DNA of 64,000 bases from Coffea arabica (GCF_036785885.1 NC_092312.1:15270001-15334000); one strand, 5' to 3'; shown: positions 1 to 13,274, counted from the first letter of the stretch. Notes: generated by a model not told the origin, from the letters alone. Translations and numbers: made by a program.

Positions 1-161
1 TGTCTGGAAAGATTTGTGTACTGAAAATGATTTTTCCAGCTAGCAGGGGTATTGTATTTAGGCTTGTGTTGCATATTGAAGTAGGTCAGTTATGTGTTGA
101 ATAGGAGGTAACTCATCAAACTAGCTCATTCTAATCAACCAATTCTTTGTGTAGCTTGCAG

Positions 162-3100
162 GTGTTGTTGCTGTTGAAGTTACTGGTGGCCCCACCATTG
201 ATTTTGTTGCTGGTAGAAAGGTACCTTCATCACCTATCAGGAAGAGAAATCTATTTTTTCATCTTTATGTCATAATCTATACAATAGGATGTTTAAGCAA
301 CTTCATTTACCCCTGCAGGATTCAATGATTTCTCCAAAAGAGGGGAGACTGCCTGATGCTAATAAAGGTTGATAGATGCATGCATTTTTTTCCTGACAAT
401 TATATTTTACCAATTTATTCCACTCGCTTCTTTGGCATGTTTACCACTTGTCTCTTGATTTCAGAGCACATAATTAGCTTGCTACCCAGAAACCAGATTT
501 TCTTTTAATAGACTTGTTCTGCACCGTACTGCTTCTAATCGTAAATAGCCTTTCCAATTGTAATGACTACACTATTGCTCAAAGTTTTATTATTTTTTAT
601 ACTAATTGAATCCTACTATTGGCAGTCAAACATATTTTGTTTCATGCTTTATATGATGGAAACTAGGAGATACTATGGTAGCTTGTCACTCAGGAAGATT
701 GTGGTTACTTGATAATTCTGAATAGTGGGATAATTATCAAAATTGACTTTTAGGAGTGTTACACATGCTTCTTGCAGCTGCCTGTTTTACGCAAGCATTG
801 AACAGAAAATTTACGACTGCAACTTGGCCAAAGTACTTAAATCTGGATGCGTAATTTCTCGAAGCTAATTCTTAAATAGCATTTTCAGTAGATGCAGCTG
901 AATTCCTGATAGTTGCTTTAATCTATTATCTTAGACCCCAGAAATTTTGATGGTAAAATCCATATGTTGAATTTGAGAAAGATAGCTTATTCTACTGGTC
1001 ACCCCATTCTAAAAGGGAAAGGGGGAAAAAGAATATTAAGTAAATAATGGATTATGCAGTTATTTTTTTTCGGTACTCTTGACATCTTGTTCTTCTCCAA
1101 ATTCTGGTTATCATTATTGCATTGTGACATATCACTTTCATTTTAATATGGGCCATATAGTATTTTTGCAGTTTCTAGATTTTTCCTCTTTTCTAACTAA
1201 GCTGTTTACGATGGAATTTATGTGGCCTATGCTTTCTTCTGCTCTTCCTATCTGGCGGAGCAAGACATTTGAGTGGCAGCTTATTTTGAACAGATATTTC
1301 GATGATGAGTCTTATAATATTTAGCAGTTTGGATTTGTAAAACTTGTACTTTGATTTGTTGATAATAGGTGTACCACATCTGAGGGATGTTTTCTATAGG
1401 ATGGGTTTGTCTGACAAAGATATTGTGGCCCTGTCAGGTGGCCACACACTGGTAATTTATATTGCTTAACATAGTTTACGAACTTAAATCTCTTTTGCTG
1501 ACATTTTACTGACAAAATGGTCATTATGATGTTGTCTTTTAGGGGAGGGCACATCCAGAGAGATCAGGATTTGATGGCCCATGGACCAAGGAGCCACTAA
1601 AATTTGATAATTCATATTTTGTGTAAGAACCATCTAATTTTCTTTTCAGTAGATGAACCTATTTACTTTTTCTTGTTAGCTGCAATTTAGCTTGTTATTA
1701 CTATTCTGTTTTCAGGGAGCTGCTTAAAGGAGAAAGTGATGGGCTGCTAAAACTTCCAACAGATATAGCTCTTCTGGAAGATCCTGAATTTCGCCGTTTA
1801 GTTGAGCTTTATGCTAAGGTAGTGTGGGATATTTAACCTATTTAGACTAAAGAAAAACCCTATAGTTCTACTGCCTCTCATTAATTGGTGCAAGTAACAG
1901 TGGGTGATGCTATCTGGATTTTTTATTGAACTCTTGAAAAGTGTCATATGTTGGTCAGTGCTTTTAAACCTGGACCATTAAGTGAAGCGGATGAGCTTCC
2001 GATTCACAGTTCAACCTGGTTCAAAACATTTTTTTTTTTTAATTTTTGAAATTTTTTTTTTTTGTGAATTGGATGGCTTTAAAATTTTTAAAAAAAATAT
2101 ATAGTATGAACTGGCTCAAAAGTTTTTGACTGGTTCAATTGCTTGCCAGGTCTTGCTAGTGAACTGGACCGGTGCCATGGCCGGTTTGCAGTTTGACCGG
2201 TCGAATCAGCCGGTCCGGTCCAATTTGCAAAACATTGATGTTGGTTGAAGACTGCATGAGCTCAATCTTTTAAGGACCTGAATATTGATTTTTCAGGAGC
2301 CTTCATTGTTCTTTTTCAATAGTTGATTTTCTAAAAAGCAAAGTTATCACTAATATTAATGGTATACCTGGTTAATGGTTTAATTGGTAGTTTTTGAAGC
2401 TCATTGAACAAATTATAGATGAAAAACAAATTAGTTCAAGGGCCTGCTCTACGTATTGATATCTTTTTCCTGCCTGCAGTTTTGAAGCGATTTGCGTCTT
2501 CTAATAATTTGTTTTCCAATTAAAATCACATGGGAGTTAAGTTGTCCTTCTAGTTATAGAATTTTTCAAACCCCAATGTAGTGATTTGTAATTTAAACCA
2601 GAGTAATAATTTTGAAGTACAGCTGCTATATTATCTATGTTGTTGAGGTAACAAAAATCAATGTGTAGCTGCCAAACTTCTTTATGTTCCACGCAAGCTA
2701 CTGCCACAAGGCAATTTTGACACAAGGATTGTGAGTGGATCAATTGACACTATTTTCTCTGATTCAGTTTCAATCTTATTTAACAATGATCAATCATGAG
2801 TAAATTGTCACAGTTTATGGTGTCTATACTTTCCATGTAGCCTTTGTATTATGGTTGGCACTCTGGGTTCAATTTGCTCTAGCAGTTTCTTGTACTTTAA
2901 CATCTGTATGATTCATTTCATCATGAAAAAGCGAGCAGGTTATTTAACGATTGATTTATGTGCATCTTAACATTATTGAACGAGCTGGTAATTTCGTTGA
3001 CTGTGAACTTGAACGTCTAATGAATAGGACATCAATGGATCATTCTTGTTTTAGTTTTATGCCCAATGAAAATGCTGTCTCTTACTCTTGAATAGGATGT

Positions 3101-3475
3101 CAATTTACATGTATCCGTGTAAGTGATGATTTAATAATGCCAATGGCCGGTGCGGCTGTTGCTGGGTTTCTGCTTTGGAAGGGCATTGAAGTTGATTATG
3201 GTGTTTTTGTTTGCTCATTATTCTATTTGGTTTTAGCATGGTCACGCACCTTGCCTGAGTGTTTTGGCGATATGCAGGATGAGGATGCCTTCTTCAGAGA
3301 TTATGCTGTATCGCACAAGAAACTGTCTGAACTGGGGTTTACTCCACATTCCTCTGGCTCTAAGGCGACCGTGAAGGACAGCACCATATTGGTTCAAAGT
3401 GCTGTTGGAGTTGCTGTTGCTGCTGCAGTTGTGGTTCTCAGTTACCTGTATGAAGTCCGCAAAAAAATCAAGTAA
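162..3475 (+). CDS. APX3: Peroxisomal membrane ascorbate peroxidase, 3' part
   Basis: Class I haem peroxidase that reduces hydrogen peroxide with ascorbate. The C-terminal anchor places it in the peroxisomal membrane. Exons read from splice sites are 162-220, 319-367, 1369-1451, 1543-1622, 1716-1818 and 3278-3475, giving 190 codons plus TAA; roughly the first 95-100 residues lie before the window. Seen: the proximal haem-histidine motif [18 protein letters not shown], then [16 protein letters not shown], then a hydrophobic segment ([20 protein letters not shown]) followed by the basic tail RKKIK. That anchor and tail mark the APX3/APX5 membrane form rather than cytosolic or plastid APX. The last intron (1819-3277) is long because it holds a small hAT-like insertion. 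The family assignment is firm; orthology to APX3 is inferred from the tail and from gene order. Confidence 0.95.
1956..2237. mobile_element. Small non-autonomous hAT-like element in APX intron
   Basis: A 282-bp insertion in the last APX intron. Its ends are imperfect inverted repeats: the left begins CAGTGCTTTTAAACCTGGACC and the right, reverse-complemented, begins CAATGTTTTGCAAATTGGACC. It is flanked by a perfect 8-bp direct repeat ATGTTGGT (1948-1955 and 2238-2245), the target-site length of the hAT superfamily. The right end holds clustered CCGG/CCGGT motifs like those of the autonomous element at 22364-27195. There is no coding capacity. Confidence 0.82.
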
Positions 3476-6400
3476 TGGGTTGGCTGCTTTATCTTTGACA
3501 CACTCAAATCTTATCTTATCTTATTCAAACATGAACCGTGTCAGAATGCTCATGTCTGCAAGGCACTCGGCATGCTCGTGTATTTACTTTTTTTTTTTTT
3601 TTTTTTAAATTTACATTGATACATAATATTACCTTGCTCAAATAACATGATGAGGCTGCTGGTACCTACTCAATGAATTACACAATTCGGGTGAGTAATT
3701 AGCAAATCATTGTCCTTGTTCAATTGTCTGTTGAATGATATGTGGGCTTTCCAAACCGTCACTCTTGTTTTCAGTTGTCAAGGACGTGCAATCCACAATT
3801 GACGAGAGAGTGTGGGGTCTTTTCCGAAGATGGCTTGCTTGTTTTACATTACCCAAATTGCATGAGATTGATATTATGGACAAACCAAATTATTGGTTCA
3901 CGAATGAACTTCCATTTATCTCTAGGCTCCATGTGCAAATAATTGAGACTTGTTTGTACCTAACATTGCCTGGGGTCGGTCACCGCGCGCCATTTGCTTG
4001 GTTTATACTGTCGATTAATCGGTACGCTCATTCATACGTGAATCTGTTTGTTCCAACCCTTTTCCTTCTCTTCGCTCTCCTTCATTCCATGCATGTCGTG
4101 GTTCAAGTATGATTTCTAAAACAACGAGTACTTTTTGGGGTGCTTCTTTAGGTCTCGACTTTGGATTATAATTTTATTTTGAAGTTTTTGTAAAAAAAAA
4201 AAATTATACTATACGAATTGATGTATATAAATTAAAAAAAATGTTTACATTGGAACGAGGAGCAGTAGATCCAAGCCAATAACCATACCCTATGCATTTC
4301 AAAATCATTACGCTAATGTGTGCCTTCGACATTTGATTTTGTGCAATTAGGCGAACAAGTATAGGTAGCTAATTAGGGGAGGGTGCGGATGTGTCGTGGA
4401 GCAATAATTTAGCGAAAAACTTGAGAAATGGGACTTGGGGAGGGTGTCATTACTCATTACCAACCTTTTATGCGCCAAATGTGGGTCAGTCGACACAGAC
4501 CGTATTTTTGCCAAGGTAGCTGAGATCAGGGGCCTCACATGGGGTGGGGAGTACAGACCAAAGAGGTAGGTAAGGGCTTTTAGGACATCCCCACGAGTCT
4601 TCTTCTACTATTACCTAAGCACATGACATCCACGAGCTGCTGAGTTGGCTATCACCTTACCATTCCGGATTATTGCCTACTCCTATCAACCATGCCCTCA
4701 AGTTTCTCAACCAAATCCAGTGAATAAAAACCCCTCCTGCTTTTATTTTCCTTCTCATCTAGTATTTTGTCCCCCACCCCTCTCCCTCTTGGATTGGGGA
4801 TTTTTTTTTTCTGGGGGCGGGGGGGTGGGGGGTGGGTCTGGTCTTGGTGCGGGTGCACGAAACGTAATCTTAACTGTGATGGGAAATCATGCTGTGGCAC
4901 GGCACCAAACCTAGTTTTAAATCCACCAAACTCTATGCTGCGATCAGTGCCGTCTCGTTGCAGCGCAGGCACATGAATTTGAATGCGCAGAATTAGATGA
5001 ATGCAACCAACTCTCAATTATCAAAACAAACAACCAAAAGGGCTCTTTCCCCCCCATGTTTTCGTCTATAATTGATGATCAGTTTGACATGGATGGCTAT
5101 CCATACTCTGGTCGAATTAATCGTTCAAAGCCCAATATACGGATAAGCTTACATGTGATGTTTCGTCTGGGGTCCAAAAGTGAAGATAATTATCCCCGCC
5201 AAATAAACTGATAGACCATGCCGCAGTTCAACGTCAGAGGTGGAGCCATTCGAACCAGGACAGTCGAAAAAGTGTGAAAAGGTTGGTAAAATAAATGCAC
5301 ACATGAAATTGCACAAGTGGGCGTTTCATTTCTCTCTCAAATCATCAAAGCCAAGTTGATGGGTAGGATTACGGCAAGGACCGTGATTCATAGGCACGGC
5401 ACGAGTAGTTTTGGTGACTATAGAGCAAAAGGGATGAATAAATAAAAGGGTGAGGAAATTATCATATGTGTGGTGGTGGGTGGCCGGTAACAAATAATGC
5501 CCAACTAGAGGGGTATAAGTATAACAACAACAACAACAACAACAACAACAAAAAGAAAAAAATTGAAGAAGATGATGAATCAACCTTCCTATCCCAATTC
5601 CCAACCCTACCGCTGCCTAAACTTGCACCACAAGGTTTGGGGAAGGAAAAAAAAAAAAAGAGCAAGTGGAAGGTGAACCAAAGCCCACATACAACTACAA
5701 CCACACTCATTTCTTTCCCAATTCCGCTCCTTTTCTTTTAGCATCTTACCTTGAACCAACTTCCAAGTCTTCTAGAAGCCCTAACGTACACACATGTGGT
5801 AGCCTGTATGCCCGGTATAGATAATCAACCTCTTCTTTCCTATGTCTGCCGAAGCATCAATAGAATAAACATCAGAAGCAACTGCCGGAGGAGTAAGAAT
5901 GTACAGCCACATGCATTTGGGCAATACTTTGGCCGAGTGCCCACCACAACTAACCGACTAAACTATAATATACCACCATGTTGTAATACAAAGGTTTGTG
6001 CTTTTTTAAGTCTAGTGGTAATATGTGCGGATGCTTTGGTTGGCTTGTGTTTGTTTACAAAAGACGCAGGGCAGGCAAGTTCTTAGCTGAAGTAAGCCTG
6101 TACTAGTATTTATTATTAATGTTTTTTGATGGATCGATCGTTAATCATGAATTGAATTTTGCTCTTTGAACCAACAACGTCGGTTTTCTCGAAAAGAAGA
6201 AACGAAAGAATAAGAAGGCGACGATGGTGATGAAATACCCACGAATTGGCCTGAGTTTGTTCAACGACACATATTATAAAAAGAGCAGCACCCGATTCCT
6301 TTAAAAGCAGGCAAACTCCAAATTATATTAAAATTTTCTTGATTAAGATTGTGGAAGGAGCGAGACCCGTACACAGTTAATAGGACTGACTGGGTGTCTT

Positions 6401-6900
6401 CCTCGATCCTCACCATACTATATATGTATGTTGGATATTGTAAGTGGGTGGGAGAAGGTAATCACTTCCATTCTGCAGGCAGAGACACTAAAGAGTTAGG
6501 AGGAAGATATAGGGAGGGAGCTGGGACAGGGCTCGATCGGGGATGTTCATCTACATATTTGCACTGATAATAATAATCGAAGGAGGGGTTGTTCAGACTT
6601 GGTAGTGTTGTAAGCGGAGTTTAGACAAAGAGAAAGGCGGAGATTACACCTTTGAATTGAGCAGTGCCTTACTTTACACCTACCTGAAGTTAACCCGTAG
6701 TTAAAAATGTCACTTATTATTATTATATTATTATTATCCTACAAACATAAATGATGATGCCAATATCATCAAGAGACTAGAGAGGCCAACAGCCACTCCC
6801 ACCAACTCGCATCTAGAAGCAATTCAACTGCGGTCTCCACTGCACCCCACTCCTAGGCCTAAACTAAATACGCCTTCCGCCCTTTTCCTCTCTCTCTCTC
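3476..6900. other. Intergenic, APX3 to MYB; no gene seen
   Basis: It should start with the APX 3' UTR. It contains homopolymer runs, G-rich and C-rich patches around 4805-4840, an ACA microsatellite at about 5523-5549, and several short open frames with no recognisable domain, of which a 125-codon frame at 3735-4112 is the longest. Nothing here supports a gene. The last few hundred bases are the likely MYB promoter. Confidence 0.6.
6678..6684 (+). promoter_or_regulatory. AC-type MYB-binding element upstream of MYB gene
   Basis: ACCTACC matches the AC-I element bound by R2R3-MYB proteins of the phenylpropanoid pathway. It lies about 250 bp upstream of the TATA box of a subgroup-4 MYB gene. 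The match is exact but only 7 bp long, so chance is possible. Autoregulation or control by other phenylpropanoid MYBs is inference. Confidence 0.35.
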
Positions 6901-6925
6901 TCTCTCGTCTCAAGAGTCAAAAGCT

Positions 6926-6932
6926 TATATAA
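6926..6932 (+). promoter_or_regulatory. TATA box of the MYB gene
   Basis: TATATAA within AAGCTTATATAAACCCC, just after a TC-rich tract (about 6888-6906) of the kind common in plant core promoters. It predicts transcription starting near 6955-6965, which gives a leader of about 420 nt before the MYB ATG at 7381. Confidence 0.6.
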
Positions 6933-6965
6933 ACCCCACCTCAGCTTCTCCAAAGGCCGGCCTTG

Positions 6966-7352
6966 ATGGTTGATGCTCAATTAAGCACCCTCCAGGGCTA
7001 TAGCTAATTCTACCAAATATTTTGTTCCCATCTTCCAGCACTACTGTACTTGCTACTGCCTCGGCCTAGCTTGGCTACAACAATTAGAAATCCAGTTCAG
7101 TTCCCCAAAATAGAGAGAGATTATAACAGAGATGCATATACATATATATACCTATGTACGTATACAAGGAGGAGGAGGGAATTAGGTAAAGCAGCACACT
7201 ACAAATTAAAGGAAAGCATCAGCAATCAGGGAGGGGGGAGGTACCCTGCAGGCAGTTGCTTCATCGGCCCTTCAGCCTGTCCTGCATATTGCTGCTGCTA
7301 GTTTTTGACTTGTATCTCTTGTAGTATGAAATATTCATACTAGTTAGTTAGT
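6966..7352 (+). promoter_or_regulatory. MYB leader with several upstream ORFs
   Basis: If transcription starts about 30 bp below the TATA box, the leader carries several short ATG-initiated frames before the main start. The first, at 6966, encodes MVDAQLSTLQGYS. Others begin near 7131 (17 codons, MHIHIYTYVRIQGGGGN), near 7154 (11 codons) and near 7326 (5 codons). Upstream ORFs usually lower translation of the main frame. That effect is inferred here, and it depends on the transcript start. Confidence 0.4.
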
Positions 7353-7380
7353 TAGTTAATAGTCGATAGCAGTAGTTTTA

Positions 7381-8578
7381 ATGGGAAGGTCCCCTTGCTG
7401 TGAGAAAGCTCATACTAACAAAGGAGCCTGGACCAAAGAAGAAGATGATCGACTCATAGCTTATATTCGGGCGCATGGGGAAGGCTGCTGGCGATCACTG
7501 CCCAAGGCCGCCGGACTTCTTCGCTGCGGCAAGAGTTGCCGCCTTCGATGGATCAATTACTTAAGGCCTGACCTCAAGCGTGGCAACTTCACAGAAGAAG
7601 AAGATGAGCTCATTATTAAACTCCACGGTCTCCTTGGCAACAAGTAAGTGGTAGCTTATCACTAGTTGTGCTACTCCGCTGGTTATCTATCCCAAGGCTT
7701 ATTTCTCAGCATGATCTTTGTGATAAAATTACAAAAATAGAAGTGATACTACTAATAAATGTATGGTTTTGTATAGTTTGAGGTAGCTGATGAAAAGCGT
7801 GTGTGCTATATCCGTATGTATGTAACTATGTGTGTGCGCGTGTATACATATGTCTGATGGGGGTGTTGTTATCGGTAGGTGGTCTCTTATAGCTGGAAGA
7901 TTGCCGGGGAGGACAGATAACGAGATAAAGAATTATTGGAATACCCACATCAGAAGGAAGCTTTTGAGCCGAGGTATAGATCCCACTACTCATCGCCCAA
8001 TCAGCGGTGGCGAACAACCATCTGCTGCTGCTGCCGCCGCTTCTGCACCACCAGCAGCAGCAGAAGTCAGAACTATTTCCTTTAGCAGTGGCGGCGGCGT
8101 TGGTGCAACAGATAATACTAATAACAATGAAGTTGTTCAGGGGAAGATGATGCTGCTGAGCTGCGGGAGTACTAGTAATAGTACGAGCGGAGGAAGCAAA
8201 GAGGAGGAGAAAAGCCCCGTTGGAATTGGAGGTGGGGAGCGCTGTCCTGATTTGAATCTTGAGCTCAGAATCAGCCCTCCTTACCAATCCCAACAGCAAC
8301 AGCAACAATATTCCGATCATCAGGGCTTTCTGATGACTGGAGGATTTGGCAGAGGGAACATGAGCGGCGCTACTGGCCCTCGTCGTACTGCCAGTGGTAG
8401 TAGTGCAGTTTCTTTGTGTTTTACATGCAGCTTGGGAATACAAAACAGCAAAGACTGCACCTGCCATAATAATAGTGCTGCTATTGGCACCAGCAACCTT
8501 AACATTGGCGGTGCCTATGACTTTCTAGGTTTAAAGGGCAGCAGTGTTTTGGACTACAGAAGCTTGGAGATGAAGTAA
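7381..8578 (+). CDS. MYB32: R2R3-MYB transcriptional repressor, subgroup 4
   Basis: Nuclear transcription factor of the MYB4/MYB7/MYB32/MYB308 group, which represses phenylpropanoid and lignin genes. Exons 7381-7643 and 7879-8578 give 320 aa. Residues about 1-115 are the R2 and R3 repeats ([20 protein letters not shown] onward). R3 holds the bHLH-contact pattern [21 protein letters not shown], split by the intron after LLGN. Subgroup-4 marks follow in order: [14 protein letters not shown] (C1), the EAR repression motif [12 protein letters not shown] (C2), the zinc-finger-like [16 protein letters not shown] (C3) and FLGLK...DYRSLEMK at the end (C4). Poly-Ala and Gln stretches lie between C1 and C3. 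The family is firm. The choice of MYB32 over MYB4 rests on gene order beside APX3. Confidence 0.95.
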
Positions 8579-11500
8579 ATTTTTTAGTTTATTTTTAAAA
8601 ATCTTCTTCTGGGTAAAAAAAAAAAGAGAGAGAGAGAGAGATGAGAAAGACGCAGTGGTATTTAATACAAATCTTTCTTGTTTTCTCCGAGTCTGTACAA
8701 TTAACGATATGTTCATCATTGATCAGTGCATAGCATTTTGTGATAGACAGTGTATCATCAATAGAAATGATGATTGATTCGCCATCTGAAAATCGCTGCC
8801 TTCCTCCCATTATACCCCGGCCGGCCCTTAATTCCGTTCCTATTCCATTCTTTCTGCTTCTTCTTCCTCCTCCTCCTCACTTTTTTTTTTTTTTTTTTTT
8901 TTGGCTTCTTTTATTATCTGTAATAGTCTTGGAGTTCTTGGAATTAATACAGAAATTAATGGGGTAGAGATGAAATCACGGAGAGCAAGTGATGTGGTCC
9001 ATCAATAGTTGATTCCTGCATGTCTTTTCGTGTTATTTCTTCAACCAAAAAAGGAGGAGTCAAAAGAATTAGTACTAATAGACAACAAGTTGGTTGAATA
9101 AGTTGCTCAAAGTAACGTTGGAAATTGACATAATTTAAATTAGCAGCTAGCCTGATCTTGATCTCACGAGAACCGTCATTCAATGAAAACTTTTTGCATG
9201 GACGCAGATCCATCGGCAGTTCTCTTCTGCTGCTTCTTTCTTTTAGCCGTCTAATTATTCCTCAAAGCAATTTCGTTTCTTTTTTCCCTTCTCTTTTTCA
9301 AAACTTGCCTGTCTGGCTCTACTATTCTTATCCTCCTTCCTTTTTTTTTTTTTACACCAGCAAATTCATTTATTTATTTTTGGGGTTTTGGGTATGTAGG
9401 TAGCTGGGCTAGCAACGTTGGGTATGAATCTAAAGGAGAGATGGATGTTGCATGTTGGTGCAGGTGACATAAAGAATTTCAAGTCCAACCTTAGATTAAG
9501 AATTTCTGTTCATTACTTTTCCTTTTATCTAATTAACAGAAGATTCCTTTTCCCGAGTTTTTGTCTTCTCTAGGAAAAGGTAATAAGGAGACAGCGGATA
9601 AGCTGTGAGAGGATGAGAAGAACGGAAGAGGAAGAGGAAGACTACTGGGTAAAGTATCTCCTATCACATATACGGTACTACTACTTAATTAGTACCGTAT
9701 AATAATAATTAAATAAAAAGGCACTGCATCTTCCATCTTCAATCCGCATCCATCCCTATTAACTTCAGTCGTTTTTGCATTTATATAAAATGCGTGAAGA
9801 AACTACCAACTGTCTGTACTACCATCCCTCTACCAACCTAACCCATTATTATCTTCGTCATGAGCTACCCACCCAACCAACAGAACCCCCCCCCCCCCCC
9901 CGGGGCGGAGACCCACAAAAACCAAAATATGAAGGAAAAAAAAAGGGGTGGGGGTGGGGGGGTTTCCAAACTTCGTCCTAACACATAAGTTGACACACGT
10001 CTGGAAATTAAAACACTAATAGGGAGATTTAATTAAAACCTCTCGTGAGTGTGTGTGTGTGTGTGTGTTTTTTTTTTTTGGTTCCTCCCTTTTCTGCATT
10101 TAGATTAGCAAGCATTCCGAGTAGACTTATGATTTGATCCACTGTCATCGACGGTTGATTCTCTCCTGTAGTAATAGTAAGTATTCCAAGATATATTGAT
10201 GCGCGCGTTTACTAGTTAAGTTACTACGAGTGATAAATGTTTGCATGTCATATGGTTATTACGAGTTTGGGATTAAAATTTATAACGCTTTTTTTTAAAA
10301 AAAAAAAAAAAACCTTTTGGAAAGACCAACTTCTTTTGTTAAGTACGAATGGTTTTTTCCTCGATGAAGCTAAATAACGCTGCACGGAGGAAAGCAGAAT
10401 TTGCTATACTTTCTGGAACCTAATGCTCGCTTTGCCTATGCAATGCAAGGGTTCCTCTTCCCCCTTCCTTCCTCATGATGAAAGCTTGCAAAAATCCTGT
10501 ACTCTTGGCATAAAGCAGCTGCGGTCAAAACGAGAATAGGAAATTGAGGGTGGAAAACATACGCTCACTTGAATAGGTGATCGATCTGCACAGTCTTATA
10601 TATCATTCTAAAAGCTTTTTCGCAAGTTTTAGTCATCTTCATGACTTCATCTTCTTCATACTGCTTGACCAACTAAAGAAAAGTTTTATTTACTTTAAGC
10701 ATTAACTAGTCGGGGACTTGAATGTAGCAAAAGTAGTATCGTGATCCTGCAACCTAAGTTTTCTTCAACTGAAAATATATTCTTATTTAGGAAAATGGAA
10801 AAAAAAAAAAAGAAGAAGAGGAGGAAATTAAGGTGGGAAGGAAGAAGAACAATTACTATATAAGAGCGAAAACAACATGTTTAAAATGAAAAAAAGACTA
10901 ATTTTGGATGCTCAGCTCAGCTATGTATTATCTTATCCCCATTAGTATGTATGTATGCATGGATGCATGGATAGATTATTTTGGTTTTCAGGGTCTTCCC
11001 TCTCTTCGTCTGGCCTAAGTAAAAGGGTAAAAACTAAGAGAGGCCTTGAAAAAAAGGGAAAACAAAGGCCCCTTGGCATTGGCATAATTGTGGAAAATTC
11101 ACAAGGAGACGATTCATACACCTAGGACTAGTGTACCTTTTTATTTTAATCCTTTCTTTCCTCCAATCCTTTACCCTTTTTCAAAGGTGTTAGGTAGACA
11201 CATTAGAAGCTTCCATAAGATATTTTTTTTCCTCTCACTTTCACTACCCAAAGAAAAATTGCTTAACAAGGCTTAGGGGGCCTATCTTTTTCTTTCTTTC
11301 TTTCTTTTGTCAAAAAAATAATAATAATAATTGCATGCCTCTCTCTCTCAATGTATTAATGGGGTAATTATTGTTCTCTACCTAAATATACAAGTTCGGA
11401 GTCCCCAGCTCCCCGCCAACATCACATGCAGGACCCTCCCCCCCCCATCAAAGATCAAAGTATCTATATAACCACTCATTCATTTCGCCATTAATTAAAG

Positions 11501-13012
11501 CTGCATGAGATTTGTTTTGTCATCATAGTTTAGTACTTACTACTGAGTGTCTGATTAGATTGGAACGGCCAACGCACCATGCAAACAATACATGCATCTT
11601 CTATCCTCCCTTCAGCATCCAAAGAATACGTTTTGACTTTTTGTCCATCCTTCCCTGAGGCCCCCATAGAGGACATGGGACGTCTCATAACGACTAGCGC
11701 AGGTTTGATTGGAGCATGCAATGGAAGTTTGATTGGAGCTAGCTCGCGCAGGTTTAATTCTTTTGACAACGGAAACTTTCTTTAACCATAAGTTGTTGCG
11801 TGCATGGTCAAATGGATTAGACCCGTCTGCTACTACTCACAGTGTTTGATTTTTAATTCTTGAAATCCGCTCCTCTTCCACACCATCCTCACAATAATTA
11901 GCAAAGAAAGCCAAAAAAAAATGATACTACCATCCTTGGTTTAGTTGGGGCCGTAGCAAGCGAGAGATGATTTAAAGTAAACAAAGCACTTGTGGACTAT
12001 CATCATTGACGATGATGAGAGTGACTTGGTACTTAAAATTACCTCAGGGTACGTTTGGTTCTACAGAATTAGAATTGAAATTCTATAGAATTGGAATTCT
12101 ATGAATTGAAATTTCAAGTCATTGAAATTCTTTTGTTTGGGAAATACATAGAATTGATATAGAATTCATTCAACGAATTTGCTTATCTTATCGGCCAAAT
12201 CTCCCACGCTGTTGATGTAAACTTGTCAGCTTTTTTTTTTTTTTTTTTTTTTACTTTTCTTCGCCACAACCGGAAAAACAAATATCGGTCCTCATGTTGT
12301 TGTTGCGTGCTTTCCTTTTCTTTACCACGTTTCGTTTTTGGGTTTTTCTTGGTAGGGGGCCGGGGGAGAGGGGGCGGGGTGTGGGTTGAGTTGCTCGCCC
12401 AGCCCATTCCCGTTCGGGGCTCCACTTCTCATGGGCTCGCTTGCGGCGGAGGGTCCCATCCCATCAGCTGACGCCACCCCCAACCCTCTTCAGACTTCAG
12501 AGCGTAAAAGTCCATGGTACCCGCCGGTACAGTAAGTTTCTGCCTTAAATTGCCCATTCGATTTCCGTACCACCACCGGGACCCACGTCAAAGTTTGTTA
12601 GTGCAGCGCTTTGCCGTTACTTTAACAAGGGGAGCATTATATTTATTTACTTATTTTATTGCTAAAAGCAGACCCATATTGATCAGAAAAAAATATGAGT
12701 TAGGTTAGGTGAAAAAGACAGAGCAGTAGAGTCCAGTCGACCTGAGGACGAAGACCATATATTTGCTAATTTCATGCTCAGCTAAACTGCTAAAGTGACA
12801 TTTTATTATTATTTTTCCTTTCCCCTTCCGCCTATTCCGCGACGTGCCTCATTTTTTATTTTTAACTTTTTACCAACTGGGCTGCTTCGTATGCTACTAC
12901 TAGAACCCAAAATTCCCGCCTACTCTTGATATTTTAATTTTAATCATTAGATCAAGTATATCTTACCATTATTATTAGCTAAAATTTGGACACTTATTTC
13001 TTTTAAATAATG
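8579..13012. other. Intergenic, downstream of MYB; no gene seen
   Basis: It starts with the MYB 3' UTR. The rest is AT-rich non-coding DNA with poly-T and poly-A runs, a C15 run near 9887-9901 with a G-rich patch at 9946-9962, a GT microsatellite near 10048-10068 and a CT run near 11340. At about 12048-12180 the text has the look of a MITE end (GTACGTTTGGTTC followed by repeated GAATT/GAAATT), but I find no matching second end. No open frame here has a recognisable domain. Confidence 0.55.
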
Positions 13013-13029
13013 TAGCCGCTAACACTCTC

Positions 13030-13274
13030 TTTTTTTTTTTTTTTATCAGCAACGATATATTTGTATAACCTATTCTATCCTAATCTAGGGGGAGGGGGAG
13101 CCTAAGGAGGCTGTTGTAGGAGCTAACGGATATACAAATCCAACTAGACCAAGGGAATGTTATGGTACAACTCTTAGATTTTTTTCGCTGCTGGTGAGGT
13201 TTGAACTCTCACCAACAGTCCAAGGAAGGACTTAAATCCCTCCCTGGTGGCCACTGAGCCATTGGCGCAGTGGT
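13030..13274 (-). mobile_element. tRNA-derived SINE with 17-bp target duplication
   Basis: Reading the minus strand, the head GCGCCAATGGCTCAGTGGCC carries a pol III box A (TGGCTCAGTGG). About 50 bp later comes a box B (GAGTTCAAACCTC), and the element ends in a poly-A tail (poly-T at 13030-13044 on the plus strand). A 17-bp direct repeat TAGCCGCTAACACTCTC flanks it exactly (13013-13029 and 13275-13291). tRNA-like head, A tail and a long target duplication together define a SINE mobilised by LINE machinery. The intact duplication suggests a fairly recent insertion. Confidence 0.88.

Noticed and set aside
3735-4112. 125-codon frame downstream of APX3
   Set aside because: No domain, no similarity I recognise, and no promoter or splice signals that set it apart from chance.
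5466-5741. Asn/Lys-rich frame and its antisense Cys-rich frame
   Set aside because: Translation of an ACA microsatellite and an adjacent poly-A run.
7826-8467. 213-codon frame antisense to the MYB gene
   Set aside because: A shadow of the GC-rich, Ser/Ala/Gln-repeat coding exon of the MYB gene; no recognisable domain.
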